A program made the position numbers and the translations under genes. Below, piece after piece: positions 1 through 6,202 of a DNA stretch of 7,175 nt. The stretch is from the NCBI GenBank assembly GCA_003645215.1, contig QNEM01000105.1, positions 1-7,175 on the forward strand, given 5' to 3'. Positions within the stretch are counted from its first letter, which is position 1; each line of letters starts with the position of its first letter. Source of the stretch: Gammaproteobacteria bacterium. Its GTDB lineage: Bacteria; Pseudomonadota; Gammaproteobacteria; Eutrophobiales; Eutrophobiaceae. The notes under the pieces were generated by a model. That model had not been told where the DNA came from. It searched no databases and saw only the letters and a program-made list of their open reading frames with translations.

Positions 1-1904
1 ATCTCGGTGGTAGTATCCAGGGCGGTCAAACCACCGCCGATGACGCCAGCGGGCAGACGAACCTGTAAATTCGCCAGTGATGATTCTTTGGCTGCACCCG
101 TGAGCTGTAGTGCCATGAGAAAATCAGAGGCCTTACGTATGCCTCTGATGAGGTTGTTCTTGAGTCCGATAATGGTGGGTTTTCCGGCACCATTGGCAAT
201 CGCGACATGATCAAAACCTAAATCCCAGGCTTCTTCTATGGTGATGGTGCCACCAAAACGCACACCACCATAACAATTGAAGGACTGACGTCGGGCCAGA
301 TTAAGATAAATGACCTTGAGGAAATTCTTGTCCCAACGAACAGTAATTCCGTACTCAGCGACGCCACCAAATCCGGCCAGTAATCTTTTGTCCAGGGCTT
401 CATAGAGTTCGCTGAAATCTTTTACCGGCGTTGGCAACTGACCGCTGGCGCCGGTTAATTCGTCTGGTAGTGGTTCAATCTTCAGGCCATCAATACCGAC
501 GACGCCGAAGCCCTCATTAACAAGATAATGTGACAAGGTATATCCGGCAGGTCCCAAACCAACTACCAATGTATTTTTGCCATTGTACGGCAAGGCATAA
601 GGACGTTTGACATTGAGCGGGTTCCAGCGAGTCAGCAGGCTATATACTTCAAAACCCCAGGACATAAACAGAACATCGGTCAGCACATTGGTTTCAATCT
701 GTGGGATGTTGACGGGTTCTGTTTTCTGGTAGATACAGCCCTTCATGCATTCGTTACAGATACGATGTCCTGTCCCGGGACACATCGGGTTATCGATAAT
801 AATAAGTGCCAGTGCACCAATATTGTCGCCTTGTCGCTTGAGGATATGCATCTCTGAAATTTTTTCTTCAAGCGGGCAACCGATGATGGTGATTCCCAGA
901 TTTGTTGATTTGAAATCACCCGTTTTCTTATTACGCATGCCCTTGGAGCATGAATCTGTATCGCGATCATGGCAGTAGATGCAATGGTCTATTTCATACA
1001 ATGTTTGCCTGGTATTGAAGCGTGGATCAGTCAGGGCAAAACCATCCCGACGTCTACGGTCATCTTCGGGTCCAACCCATGTGGTGAAACCATCACGTTG
1101 TTTTGTTTCGTGATGTACCAGATTAGCTGAATCTGTTTTCTCCGGAATCTTGAAACTTACCCATCCGACAACTGATTTTGAAAGTTCAGCATCATTTTGT
1201 GCGGCATAGGTCCAACGCTGAACCACATCTAACAGGCTATTAATAAATTCTGCTGCCTGATCCTGTGAAAGCGCAGTTTTGAATGTGATTTTTGCATCAT
1301 CATTTTCACTGAGTGATTTGCGTATTTCGGATACCTGCTCATCTGCATCATCCAAATGCCAGATTTTATCTTTGTCTTTGGGCTTATCATTAGCAATAAG
1401 CTGATAATGGTTAGCCAGTCGTACCAGTTTTGCACCTACGCGACTGACGCTTCTTTCCGCATCAGGATCATTTGCAGCAATTGGGAAAGCAGCTGTTTTT
1501 AATAATGCCAGATCAGCCTGGATCTTCTTGATGTCCCATGTTGAGATATCTTCATTTTTAAACCTTGATTTCAGTTTGCCGACCACTTCAGTGCGATAGA
1601 CAAAAATTGAATCGACTTCTTCTCTTATTGCCTGGGATTGTGCGGCAACTTCATCTTCTACCTGGAACAGTGTTGCGACAAATTCCCCCACATAAGGCGC
1701 CATGCGCACCAGTAAATCAGAGATGATCTGCGGTGGCATATTCTCACCCTGGCAGCCCTGATATTCCTGAAACTCGGTAAATAAATCCTCATCATGTTGT
1801 TGTACAGAGTCTTCAAATGTTTTTTGTAAATCACGAAGACGAAGTGGCTGATGCAGATCTGCATAGGTATATCCATTGATACCAAGGGGAAAATCTTTAC
1901 TCAT
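1..1904 (-). CDS. Large GltD-like FAD/NAD(P) oxidoreductase, 5' part only (634 codons, no stop in window)
   Basis: I translated this frame by hand from the ATG at 1904-1902 to the left edge and met no stop, so the gene is partial at its C-terminus. The core resembles the small subunit of glutamate synthase and related flavoproteins. It has a cysteine-rich Fe-S region (C308, C311, C319, C343, C375, C383, C386, C390), then an FAD-type Rossmann motif GLGPAG at 449-454, then a second dinucleotide motif GGG at 623-625 followed by TALDTTTE, as in the NADPH site of GltD. Residues 1-300 are mostly polar and probably helical; I recognise no domain there. The protein recalls long uncharacterised proteobacterial proteins annotated as pyridine nucleotide-disulfide or FAD-dependent oxidoreductase; this is memory, not a search. 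It probably moves electrons from NAD(P)H through FAD and Fe-S to an unknown acceptor. GltB is not visible, so true glutamate synthase activity is not supported. An in-frame TAA lies upstream of the start; no clear Shine-Dalgarno is seen. Confidence 0.85.
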   Translation of the reverse strand, partial: MSKDFPLGINGYTYADLHQPLRLRDLQKTFEDSVQQHDEDLFTEFQEYQGCQGENMPPQIISDLLVRMAPYVGEFVATLFQVEDEVAAQSQAIREEVDSIFVYRTEVVGKLKSRFKNEDISTWDIKKIQADLALLKTAAFPIAANDPDAERSVSRVGAKLVRLANHYQLIANDKPKDKDKIWHLDDADEQVSEIRKSLSENDDAKITFKTALSQDQAAEFINSLLDVVQRWTYAAQNDAELSKSVVGWVSFKIPEKTDSANLVHHETKQRDGFTTWVGPEDDRRRRDGFALTDPRFNTRQTLYEIDHCIYCHDRDTDSCSKGMRNKKTGDFKSTNLGITIIGCPLEEKISEMHILKRQGDNIGALALIIIDNPMCPGTGHRICNECMKGCIYQKTEPVNIPQIETNVLTDVLFMSWGFEVYSLLTRWNPLNVKRPYALPYNGKNTLVVGLGPAGYTLSHYLVNEGFGVVGIDGLKIEPLPDELTGASGQLPTPVKDFSELYEALDKRLLAGFGGVAEYGITVRWDKNFLKVIYLNLARRQSFNCYGGVRFGGTITIEEAWDLGFDHVAIANGAGKPTIIGLKNNLIRGIRKASDFLMALQLTGAAKESSLANLQVRLPAGVIGGGLTALDTTTE

Positions 1905-1926
1905 TAATTCTGTGTTCGATGACAAT

Positions 1927-1950
1927 GTAAGCGCCTCATTTTTGGCTTAC
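1927..1950 (-). promoter_or_regulatory. Stem-loop in the probable leader of the GltD-like gene
   Basis: GTAAGC (1927-1932) and GCTTAC (1945-1950) are perfect inverted arms around a 12-base loop. The element lies 22 bases upstream of the ATG at 1904 on the minus strand, so it would fall in the mRNA leader if transcription starts in the A+T-rich block beyond it. No U-tract follows on the minus strand, so it is not a standard terminator. Its role is unknown. Confidence 0.35.
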
Positions 1951-2069
1951 TGAAATATGCGTGATCTCAGCTTGTATTTAACGTTTTCAGGATAAATTCA
2001 GGAGAGGAAATGTAGCGGAGTACAAGTATAATTAAAAGTAATTATCATGAATATTTTTATAATATATAG

Positions 2070-2093
2070 GAATAAGTAAGCGCCCCCTTATTC
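2070..2093. repeat. Seven-base inverted repeat with C-rich loop
   Basis: GAATAAG (2070-2076) and CTTATTC (2087-2093) are perfect arms around the ten-base loop TAAGCGCCCC. The loop and last arm base include a second copy of GTAAGCGCC, which is also found at 1927-1935. It could be a hairpin or an operator; the sequence alone does not decide. Confidence 0.35.
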
Positions 2094-2121
2094 ACTTTTG
2101 ACACACTGCACAATAATCATG

Positions 2122-2139
2122 CCTGAAGTCCTATTCAGG
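2122..2139 (-). terminator. Possible weak terminator hairpin after the DUF4389 gene
   Basis: CCTGAA (2122-2127) and TTCAGG (2134-2139) form a six-base stem with a six-base loop, 38 bases past the stop codon of the minus-strand DUF4389 gene. The bases after it on that strand (CATGATTATTG) are only mildly U-rich, so efficient termination is doubtful. Confidence 0.3.
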
Positions 2140-2176
2140 GCTGATCATATGATTCTTGTGGGATCTGAAAATCTTT

Positions 2177-2536
2177 TTAATTTTCGGCCTTTTTACTTGT
2201 TGCCTTTTTCTTTTTTGTCACTCTTTTAGGTGTTTCTACTTCTGCTTCCGGGCGCTGGGCTTCAATATTTTCTTCCGGGAATGGACTGAAAGGGAAAGGG
2301 CGCACTTCAGATTGATAGGTAATGTAGTTCAGGATCTGCATCGCGTAGGAAGTCATTTTTGTGCTGAACTCTTCGAGGTAACTGTTTAACTCACCGGTGA
2401 CGACCTTGGTGATGAACTGAAAGATGACCAGTAACCAGATCAAGATATAGAGGAAATAAAAAATTATCCCAAAAACCAGAATGAAAAACCCTCTGAGCCA
2501 GGTGTCTGTATTTTTGGCGTGATCTTTGATATCCAT
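2177..2536 (-). CDS. DUF4389 family small membrane protein
   Basis: A 119-residue protein of unknown function that matches the DUF4389 pattern as I know it: a short polar start, WLR at 13-15, a long hydrophobic stretch at about 16-46 that forms one or two membrane segments, then VTGELNSYLEEF, a helix ending in ILNYITYQSEVRPFPFSPFPEE. The last 17 residues are very basic (VTKKKK, then SKK) and probably disordered; such a tail could touch nucleic acid, phospholipid or an acidic partner, but that is inference. A strong Shine-Dalgarno AAGAGG sits at 2544-2549, seven bases from the ATG at 2536, so the start is secure. The gene is divergent from the ybeD-lipB-lipA operon and co-directional with the GltD-like gene, 272 bases apart, so co-transcription is uncertain. 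The DUF4389 assignment is from remembered family features. Confidence 0.85.
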   Translation of the reverse strand: MDIKDHAKNTDTWLRGFFILVFGIIFYFLYILIWLLVIFQFITKVVTGELNSYLEEFSTKMTSYAMQILNYITYQSEVRPFPFSPFPEENIEAQRPEAEVETPKRVTKKKKATSKKAEN

Positions 2537-2686
2537 TGCTAAACCTCTTATATTTATTTGTGAAAATAACAGTAATTGAATTGATTGGCTGGATTATATC
2601 ACTCTGGAACTTTTGATATTGGCTTTATGGGTTTATATTAAGCAGTATGGTTAAACTATTTATACAATTAAAAATCTGCGAAATTT
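2537..2686. other. Divergent intergenic region between the DUF4389 gene and ybeD
   Basis: This 150-base A+T-rich gap must carry the start signals for both flanking genes. On the minus strand a perfect TATAAT occurs at 2598-2593, but nothing resembling TTGACA stands at the right distance. The best plus-strand promoter candidate is listed separately. Confidence 0.5.
2613..2641 (+). promoter_or_regulatory. Candidate sigma-70 type promoter for ybeD-lipB-lipA
   Basis: TTGATA at 2613-2618 matches the -35 consensus at five of six bases. Downstream, TATATT at 2634-2639 (five of six, 15-base spacer) or the overlapping TATTAA at 2636-2641 (four of six, 17-base spacer) could be the -10. The short spacer in the better match lowers confidence. 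Confidence 0.35.
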
Positions 2687-2989
2687 ATGGAACCAGAAGA
2701 CAATAAAGAAGCCAGTAAAGAAGCCAATACAGAAGAGACGCTAATGGAATTTCCCTGCAGTTTTCCGATCAAGGCCATGGGGATAGCGGTTGATGATTTC
2801 GATGTGCTAGTCGTAGAGATTGTACGTAAGCATCACCCTGATTTGACTGAAGGCGCAGTAAAAACCAGGCCAAGTCGTGAAGGCAAATATATTTCGGTGA
2901 CTGTAACCATTAATGCGCAAAGCAGGGAGCAGCTTGATAATATTTATCTTGATTTAACTGCGCATGAACGCGTTCTAATGGCATTTTGA
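2687..2989 (+). CDS. ybeD: YbeD/DUF493 family protein
   Basis: A 100-residue protein of the YbeD (DUF493) family, a small ferredoxin-like alpha/beta fold protein of unknown biochemical role that commonly precedes lipB. Family features are EFPCSFPIKAMG at 21-32, the central VVEIVRKHHPDL, and SREGKYISVTVTINAQSREQLDNIYLDL near the C-terminus, matching E. coli YbeD (87 residues) along its length. The first 19 residues are an acidic, repetitive extension (NKEASKEANTEE) encoded by near-identical 12-base units. The ATG at 2687 has no visible ribosome binding site. The in-frame ATG at 2744 has AGAAGAG six bases upstream and would give an 81-residue protein starting MEFPCSF, so the true start may be 2744. 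It ends one base before lipB, which implies translational coupling. Confidence 0.88.
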   Translation: MEPEDNKEASKEANTEETLMEFPCSFPIKAMGIAVDDFDVLVVEIVRKHHPDLTEGAVKTRPSREGKYISVTVTINAQSREQLDNIYLDLTAHERVLMAF

Positions 2990-2990
2990 A

Positions 2991-3656
2991 ATGTCTTCTG
3001 AGCTGATCATCAGGAACAAGGGCTTTTGTGATTACCGGGAGGCCTATGCAGCAATGTCCTGTTTTACTGATAGTCGGGATTTGACGACGACCGATGAAAT
3101 CTGGTTTTTACAACATTCACCTGTCTATACATTGGGATTAAATGGTCATCGAAAGCATATCCTGAACCCGGGTGAAATACCTGTTATTGAAACTGATCGT
3201 GGTGGCCAGGTGACATATCATGGTCCAGGACAACTGATGGTTTATTTATTAGTGGATATCAAGCGTAAGTCGATCAGTGTGAAGGATTATGTGCATCGTC
3301 TGGAGCAGTCAGTTATTGATATGCTGGACGTCTATGATGTTGTGGGTCATAGAAGAGAAGGTGCTCCAGGTGTTTATGTGGATAACAAGAAAATTTCAGC
3401 CCTGGGTATCAGGGTCAGAAGAGGGTGTAGTTATCACGGCTTATCCATTAATGTTGATATGGACTTAACACCATATAATGGTATACACCCCTGTGGATAT
3501 TCTGAGCTCGAAGTGACACAGATGCGTGAGCTGGGAATAGAGAAGAATGTAGTACAAATAACAAATACATTGATACCTTGCATGATGAAACAAATGCATT
3601 ATGCGGAAGACAATATAAGTATCGTCAACGAAACTAACTCAGATCAGGCTGCTTAA
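2991..3656 (+). CDS. lipB: Octanoyl-[acyl-carrier-protein]:protein N-octanoyltransferase LipB
   Basis: LipB transfers octanoate from acyl carrier protein to the conserved lysine of lipoyl domains in the cytoplasm, the first step of endogenous lipoate assembly. The 221-residue length is close to E. coli LipB (213). Visible family motifs are HSPVYTLGLNG (42-52), the signature DRGGQVTYHGPGQLMVY at 69-85, and the catalytic pair: K134 in NKKISALGIRVRRG and C168 in IHPCGY, equivalent to E. coli K135 and C169. The thioester-forming Cys and the Lys are both present, so the enzyme should be active. The ATG follows the ybeD stop by one base with no clear Shine-Dalgarno, suggesting reinitiation by ribosomes leaving ybeD. 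The last 20 or so residues are polar and family-variable. lipA follows after 12 bases. Confidence 0.97.
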   Translation: MSSELIIRNKGFCDYREAYAAMSCFTDSRDLTTTDEIWFLQHSPVYTLGLNGHRKHILNPGEIPVIETDRGGQVTYHGPGQLMVYLLVDIKRKSISVKDYVHRLEQSVIDMLDVYDVVGHRREGAPGVYVDNKKISALGIRVRRGCSYHGLSINVDMDLTPYNGIHPCGYSELEVTQMRELGIEKNVVQITNTLIPCMMKQMHYAEDNISIVNETNSDQAA

Positions 3657-3668
3657 ATAAAACGTATT

Positions 3669-4655
3669 ATGCCAAATGAAAATCCAACAAGTGATATTCA
3701 GCAAGGACCATCTCGTGATCAACGAGGAAAGCTAAAGACTGCGAAGATACCCATCAGGGTCATTCCCATGGAAGGCAAGCCTGCGCGCAAGCCATCATGG
3801 ATTCGAGCCAAGGCTGCGGTTGGCAAGGAAGTCACACAGCTTAAATCTTTACTTCGCGAACATGAATTACATACAGTTTGTGAAGAAGCGGCCTGTCCGA
3901 ATCTGGGAGAATGTTTTTCGCATGGTACGGCAACATTCATGATCATGGGTGATGTCTGTACCCGACGCTGTCCTTTCTGTGATGTTGCCCATGGTCGTCC
4001 CAAGCCCCTGGATATGAATGAACCGGAACATCTTGCAGAAGCTGTTGCAAAGATGAACCTGAAATATGTCGTCATCACCTCGGTCGATCGTGATGATCTA
4101 AAAGATGGCGGTGCTGGTCACTTCAAGGCCTGTATCGAGGCCATTCGTAACAAGGCGCCACAAGTTAGAATAGAAACTCTGGTGCCGGATTTCCGCAGGC
4201 GGATGGAGATTGCCCTGTCTATCCTGGCAGAGTGTCCTCCGGATATTTTCAATCATAATCTTGAAACAGTTCCACGTTTATATAGAAAGGCAAGGCCTGG
4301 CGCTGATTATGAATGGTCATTGCAGTTGATTAAAAACTTCAAGGCGCAACATCCTGAACTCCCGACTAAATCAGGTTTGATGTTAGGTCTGGGAGAAACC
4401 CTCGATGAGGTCAAACAGGTGTTACAGGACTTACGGGCACATGATTGCGACATGCTGACCCTGGGTCAGTATCTGCAACCCAGTCGCTATCATCTTCAGG
4501 TGGAACGTTTTGTAACACCCGATGAGTTTTCTGAATTAGGTAATTATGCAAAGAGCCTGGGATTCAAGAACGTAGCCAGTGCGCCCATGGTGCGTTCTTC
4601 ATATCATGCAGATCTGCAGGCAGCAGGTGAAGGGTTAGTGACTGAAGTTAATTGA
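3669..4655 (+). CDS. lipA: Lipoyl synthase LipA, radical SAM
   Basis: LipA inserts sulfur atoms at C6 and C8 of protein-bound octanoate, completing the lipoyl cofactor made by LipB. At 328 residues it is full length (E. coli 321). The auxiliary [4Fe-4S] cluster, which is the sulfur donor, is marked by C71, C76 and C82 (CEEAACPNLGEC), with the conserved serine ligand in the C-terminal RSSYHAD (309-315). The radical SAM cluster is CTRRCPFC, with C97, C101 and C104, followed by DVAHGRP. Other family blocks are VITSVDRDDLKDGGAGHF, FNHNLETVPRLY and KSGLMLGLGET. The N-terminal 40 residues are polar and variable as usual. The chosen ATG lies 12 bases after the lipB stop; no strong Shine-Dalgarno is seen, but the length fits. 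It is the last gene of the operon and converges on xseA. Confidence 0.98.
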   Translation: MPNENPTSDIQQGPSRDQRGKLKTAKIPIRVIPMEGKPARKPSWIRAKAAVGKEVTQLKSLLREHELHTVCEEAACPNLGECFSHGTATFMIMGDVCTRRCPFCDVAHGRPKPLDMNEPEHLAEAVAKMNLKYVVITSVDRDDLKDGGAGHFKACIEAIRNKAPQVRIETLVPDFRRRMEIALSILAECPPDIFNHNLETVPRLYRKARPGADYEWSLQLIKNFKAQHPELPTKSGLMLGLGETLDEVKQVLQDLRAHDCDMLTLGQYLQPSRYHLQVERFVTPDEFSELGNYAKSLGFKNVASAPMVRSSYHADLQAAGEGLVTEVN

Positions 4656-4663
4656 ATATATAT

Positions 4664-4690
4664 AGAATGATATATCGCATTCTTTATTTA
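4664..4690. terminator. Small hairpin in the lipA/xseA convergent gap, possible shared terminator
   Basis: AGAATG (4664-4669) and CATTCT (4678-4683) form a six-base stem with an eight-base loop. On the plus strand it is followed by TTATTTATCTTT, a moderate U-tract; on the minus strand by ATATATATTC. The right arm abuts the stop codon of xseA at 4686-4684. The stem is short and A+T-rich, so it is a weak bidirectional terminator at best. Confidence 0.45.
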
Positions 4691-6048
4691 TCTTTAACAT
4701 CTTCAAAAGAAACCTCGTTAACCGTACATTTGGCCTGACCTTGAGAAAAACGAGTTAATACTTCATCACCTGGATCAAGTTGTTCGGCATTACGTATTAT
4801 TTCCTGATTGTCATATTTTTGTACGATAGCGTAGCCCCTGTTCAAGGTCGCGAGTGGACTCACCGCATTTAATGCCCTTGCTACTGTTTGTATTTGCGCA
4901 TTCAAATTTTGATAATGATGGTTTGCTGCCTGTCGCAGGCGTTGATGTATTTGTTCAGACCGTTCTAAATAAAATTGTAATCTATGTAAGGGATTGTATT
5001 TGTTTAGAGTTGAATGCTGTTCATGCAGCCTGTGATTTTGTTGTGTCACTGTAGATTGAATTGAATGATTCATACGTATCGATATGGCATCGAGTCTTTG
5101 TGCATTATTCTGGAGTTGTGTTGCTGGATGAGGCAGGCGTTTTTCCAGATGAGATATATTTTGCCTGTGCGTACTTAAATTGGCCTGCAGGAACTGTATT
5201 AACCTGTTTTGTTGAAGTGATACGGTTTGTTTAATATGCATCTGATCCGGGCTGACTAATTCAGCAGCGGCAGAGGGGGTCGCTGCGCGTTGATCCGCAA
5301 CGAAATCGGCAATGGTAAAATCAATTTCGTGACCAATGCCAGAAACAACAGGAAGTGAACAATCAAAAATGGTTCGGGCCAGGGTTTCGTTGTTAAAGGC
5401 CCAGAGGTCTTCAATCGAACCACCACCGCGAGAAAGAATAATCACATCACATTCATTCCTTTTTTCAGCAGTCTTGAGCATAGTGGTGATTTGTTCTGCA
5501 GCACCATCCCCCTGCACGGGCACGGGATAAACAATAATATTGCCCGCAGGATAACGGCGTTTGAGGATACTCATAATATCTCGAATGGCTGCACCTGTAG
5601 GTGAGGTAATAACACCTATGGTCCCGGGCATGGCAGGGACAGGTTTTTTATGATCCTCTTCAAACAGACCTTCTTTAAATAAATTCTGTTTCAGCTCTTC
5701 ATATGCACGTTGCAGCCCACCTTCACCGGCGAGTTCCATCTGTTCGATAATCAATTGGAACTCACCACGACCTTCGTAAAGACTTACATTTGCACGTACC
5801 AGGACTTCCGCACCATTCTCCGGCTCAAATTTAAGGAAGCGGTTTTTGCCTTTGAACATGGCACAACGCACCTGGGAATGGACATCCTTCAGGGATAGAT
5901 ACATATGACCTGAGGCAGGGCAGGCAAAATTTGAGATCTCACCCTGTAGCCAGATGAACGGAAAACTACCTTCCAGCACCGCACGGACTTCACGATTCAA
6001 TCGGGTAACATTATAAATATCTCGTTGATTGTCAGGGCCATCACTCAT
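4684..6048 (-). CDS. xseA: Exodeoxyribonuclease VII large subunit
   Basis: XseA is the catalytic subunit of exonuclease VII, which degrades single-stranded DNA from both ends in the cytoplasm as a complex with several copies of XseB; xseB is not in this window. The 454 residues match E. coli (456). An N-terminal OB-fold spans about 10-105 (VWLQ-type FIWLQGEISNF, SGHMYLSLKD, QVRCAMF). The nuclease core has GVITSPTGAAIRDI (145-158), ILSRGGGSIEDLWAFN (204-219) and VSGIGHEIDFTIADF (235-249). D157, R207, H240 and D243 correspond to residues needed for activity in E. coli. A long Gln-rich coiled-coil region follows at about 268-395, then the C-terminal LATLNRGYAIV. An in-frame TAG four codons upstream fixes the ATG at 6048 as the first possible start, although the GGGGA upstream directly touches it. 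It is divergent from guaB. Confidence 0.98.
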   Translation of the reverse strand: MSDGPDNQRDIYNVTRLNREVRAVLEGSFPFIWLQGEISNFACPASGHMYLSLKDVHSQVRCAMFKGKNRFLKFEPENGAEVLVRANVSLYEGRGEFQLIIEQMELAGEGGLQRAYEELKQNLFKEGLFEEDHKKPVPAMPGTIGVITSPTGAAIRDIMSILKRRYPAGNIIVYPVPVQGDGAAEQITTMLKTAEKRNECDVIILSRGGGSIEDLWAFNNETLARTIFDCSLPVVSGIGHEIDFTIADFVADQRAATPSAAAELVSPDQMHIKQTVSLQQNRLIQFLQANLSTHRQNISHLEKRLPHPATQLQNNAQRLDAISIRMNHSIQSTVTQQNHRLHEQHSTLNKYNPLHRLQFYLERSEQIHQRLRQAANHHYQNLNAQIQTVARALNAVSPLATLNRGYAIVQKYDNQEIIRNAEQLDPGDEVLTRFSQGQAKCTVNEVSFEDVKDK

Positions 6049-6202
6049 TCCCCAATGCTACGCTATACCCAAACTACTTGGAAATGCGGATGGGCTGGCT
6101 GGCAAAGCAAACAGTCATTTACCATTCAGCCACTTGGCGTTATAATGCGTTGCTATTTTTTATCTTTAAATCAGCTGGTTAAGATAGGCAGATAGCATAA
6201 AT
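6049..6202. promoter_or_regulatory. Divergent xseA-guaB intergenic region
   Basis: This 154-base gap must start transcription in both directions. The guaB promoter is described separately. For xseA, the minus strand of the same -10 block reads TATAAC, and a further TATAGC lies about 20 bases before the start, but neither has a good -35. No convincing PurR operator was found; only a GCAAAC half site is seen at 6107-6112. Confidence 0.6.
6118..6146 (+). promoter_or_regulatory. Sigma-70 type promoter for guaB
   Basis: TTTACC at 6118-6123 (four of six against TTGACA) and a perfect TATAAT at 6141-6146 are separated by an ideal 17-base spacer. Transcription would start near 6153, giving a leader of about 50 bases before the guaB ATG. 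The -10 lies in an imperfect palindrome (GCGTTATAATGC). Confidence 0.65.

Larger units (their letters stand above)
1905..2176. other. A+T-rich intergenic region with several short inverted repeats
   Basis: This gap separates two minus-strand genes and holds no convincing ORF. It contains inverted repeats at 1927-1950, 2070-2093, 2122-2139 and a perfect 10-base palindrome at 2144-2153. The stretch 2035-2070 is almost entirely A and T and would suit a promoter for the downstream minus-strand oxidoreductase gene (minus-strand TATACT and TATTAT words occur), but no paired -35 with good spacing was found. The nine bases GTAAGCGCC occur twice, at 1927-1935 and 2076-2084. Confidence 0.6.

Noticed and set aside
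26..978. Short open frames on both strands across the left part, including 743-978
   Set aside because: They lie in other frames of the long minus-strand frame 1-1904, which carries all the recognisable motifs; their translations show none.
1..1904. Suspicion that the left region is a decayed gene broken into small frames
   Set aside because: Hand translation of the minus strand gives one uninterrupted frame of 634 codons with ordered Fe-S, FAD and NAD(P) motifs.
2098..2103. Perfect -35 word TTGACA on the plus strand in the gap before the DUF4389 gene
   Set aside because: No -10 word lies 15-19 bases downstream, and no plus-strand gene follows.
2078..2120. Ten-codon minus-strand ORF (MIIVQCVKSE) preceded by AGGA, as a possible leader peptide
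   Set aside because: Too short to separate from chance, with no run of one amino acid and no adjacent attenuator.
3719..4078. 119-residue minus-strand open frame inside lipA
   Set aside because: It lies fully opposite the cysteine motifs of lipA and its translation has no recognisable domain.
6101..6120. Possible PurR operator upstream of guaB (GCAAAC at 6107-6112)
   Set aside because: Only one half site is present; the other half does not match the inverted sequence.
6096..6132. TGGCTG/CAGCCA inverted repeat over the guaB promoter
   Set aside because: Six-base arms separated by 25 bases are expected by chance in a gap of this length; no further symmetry supports an operator.
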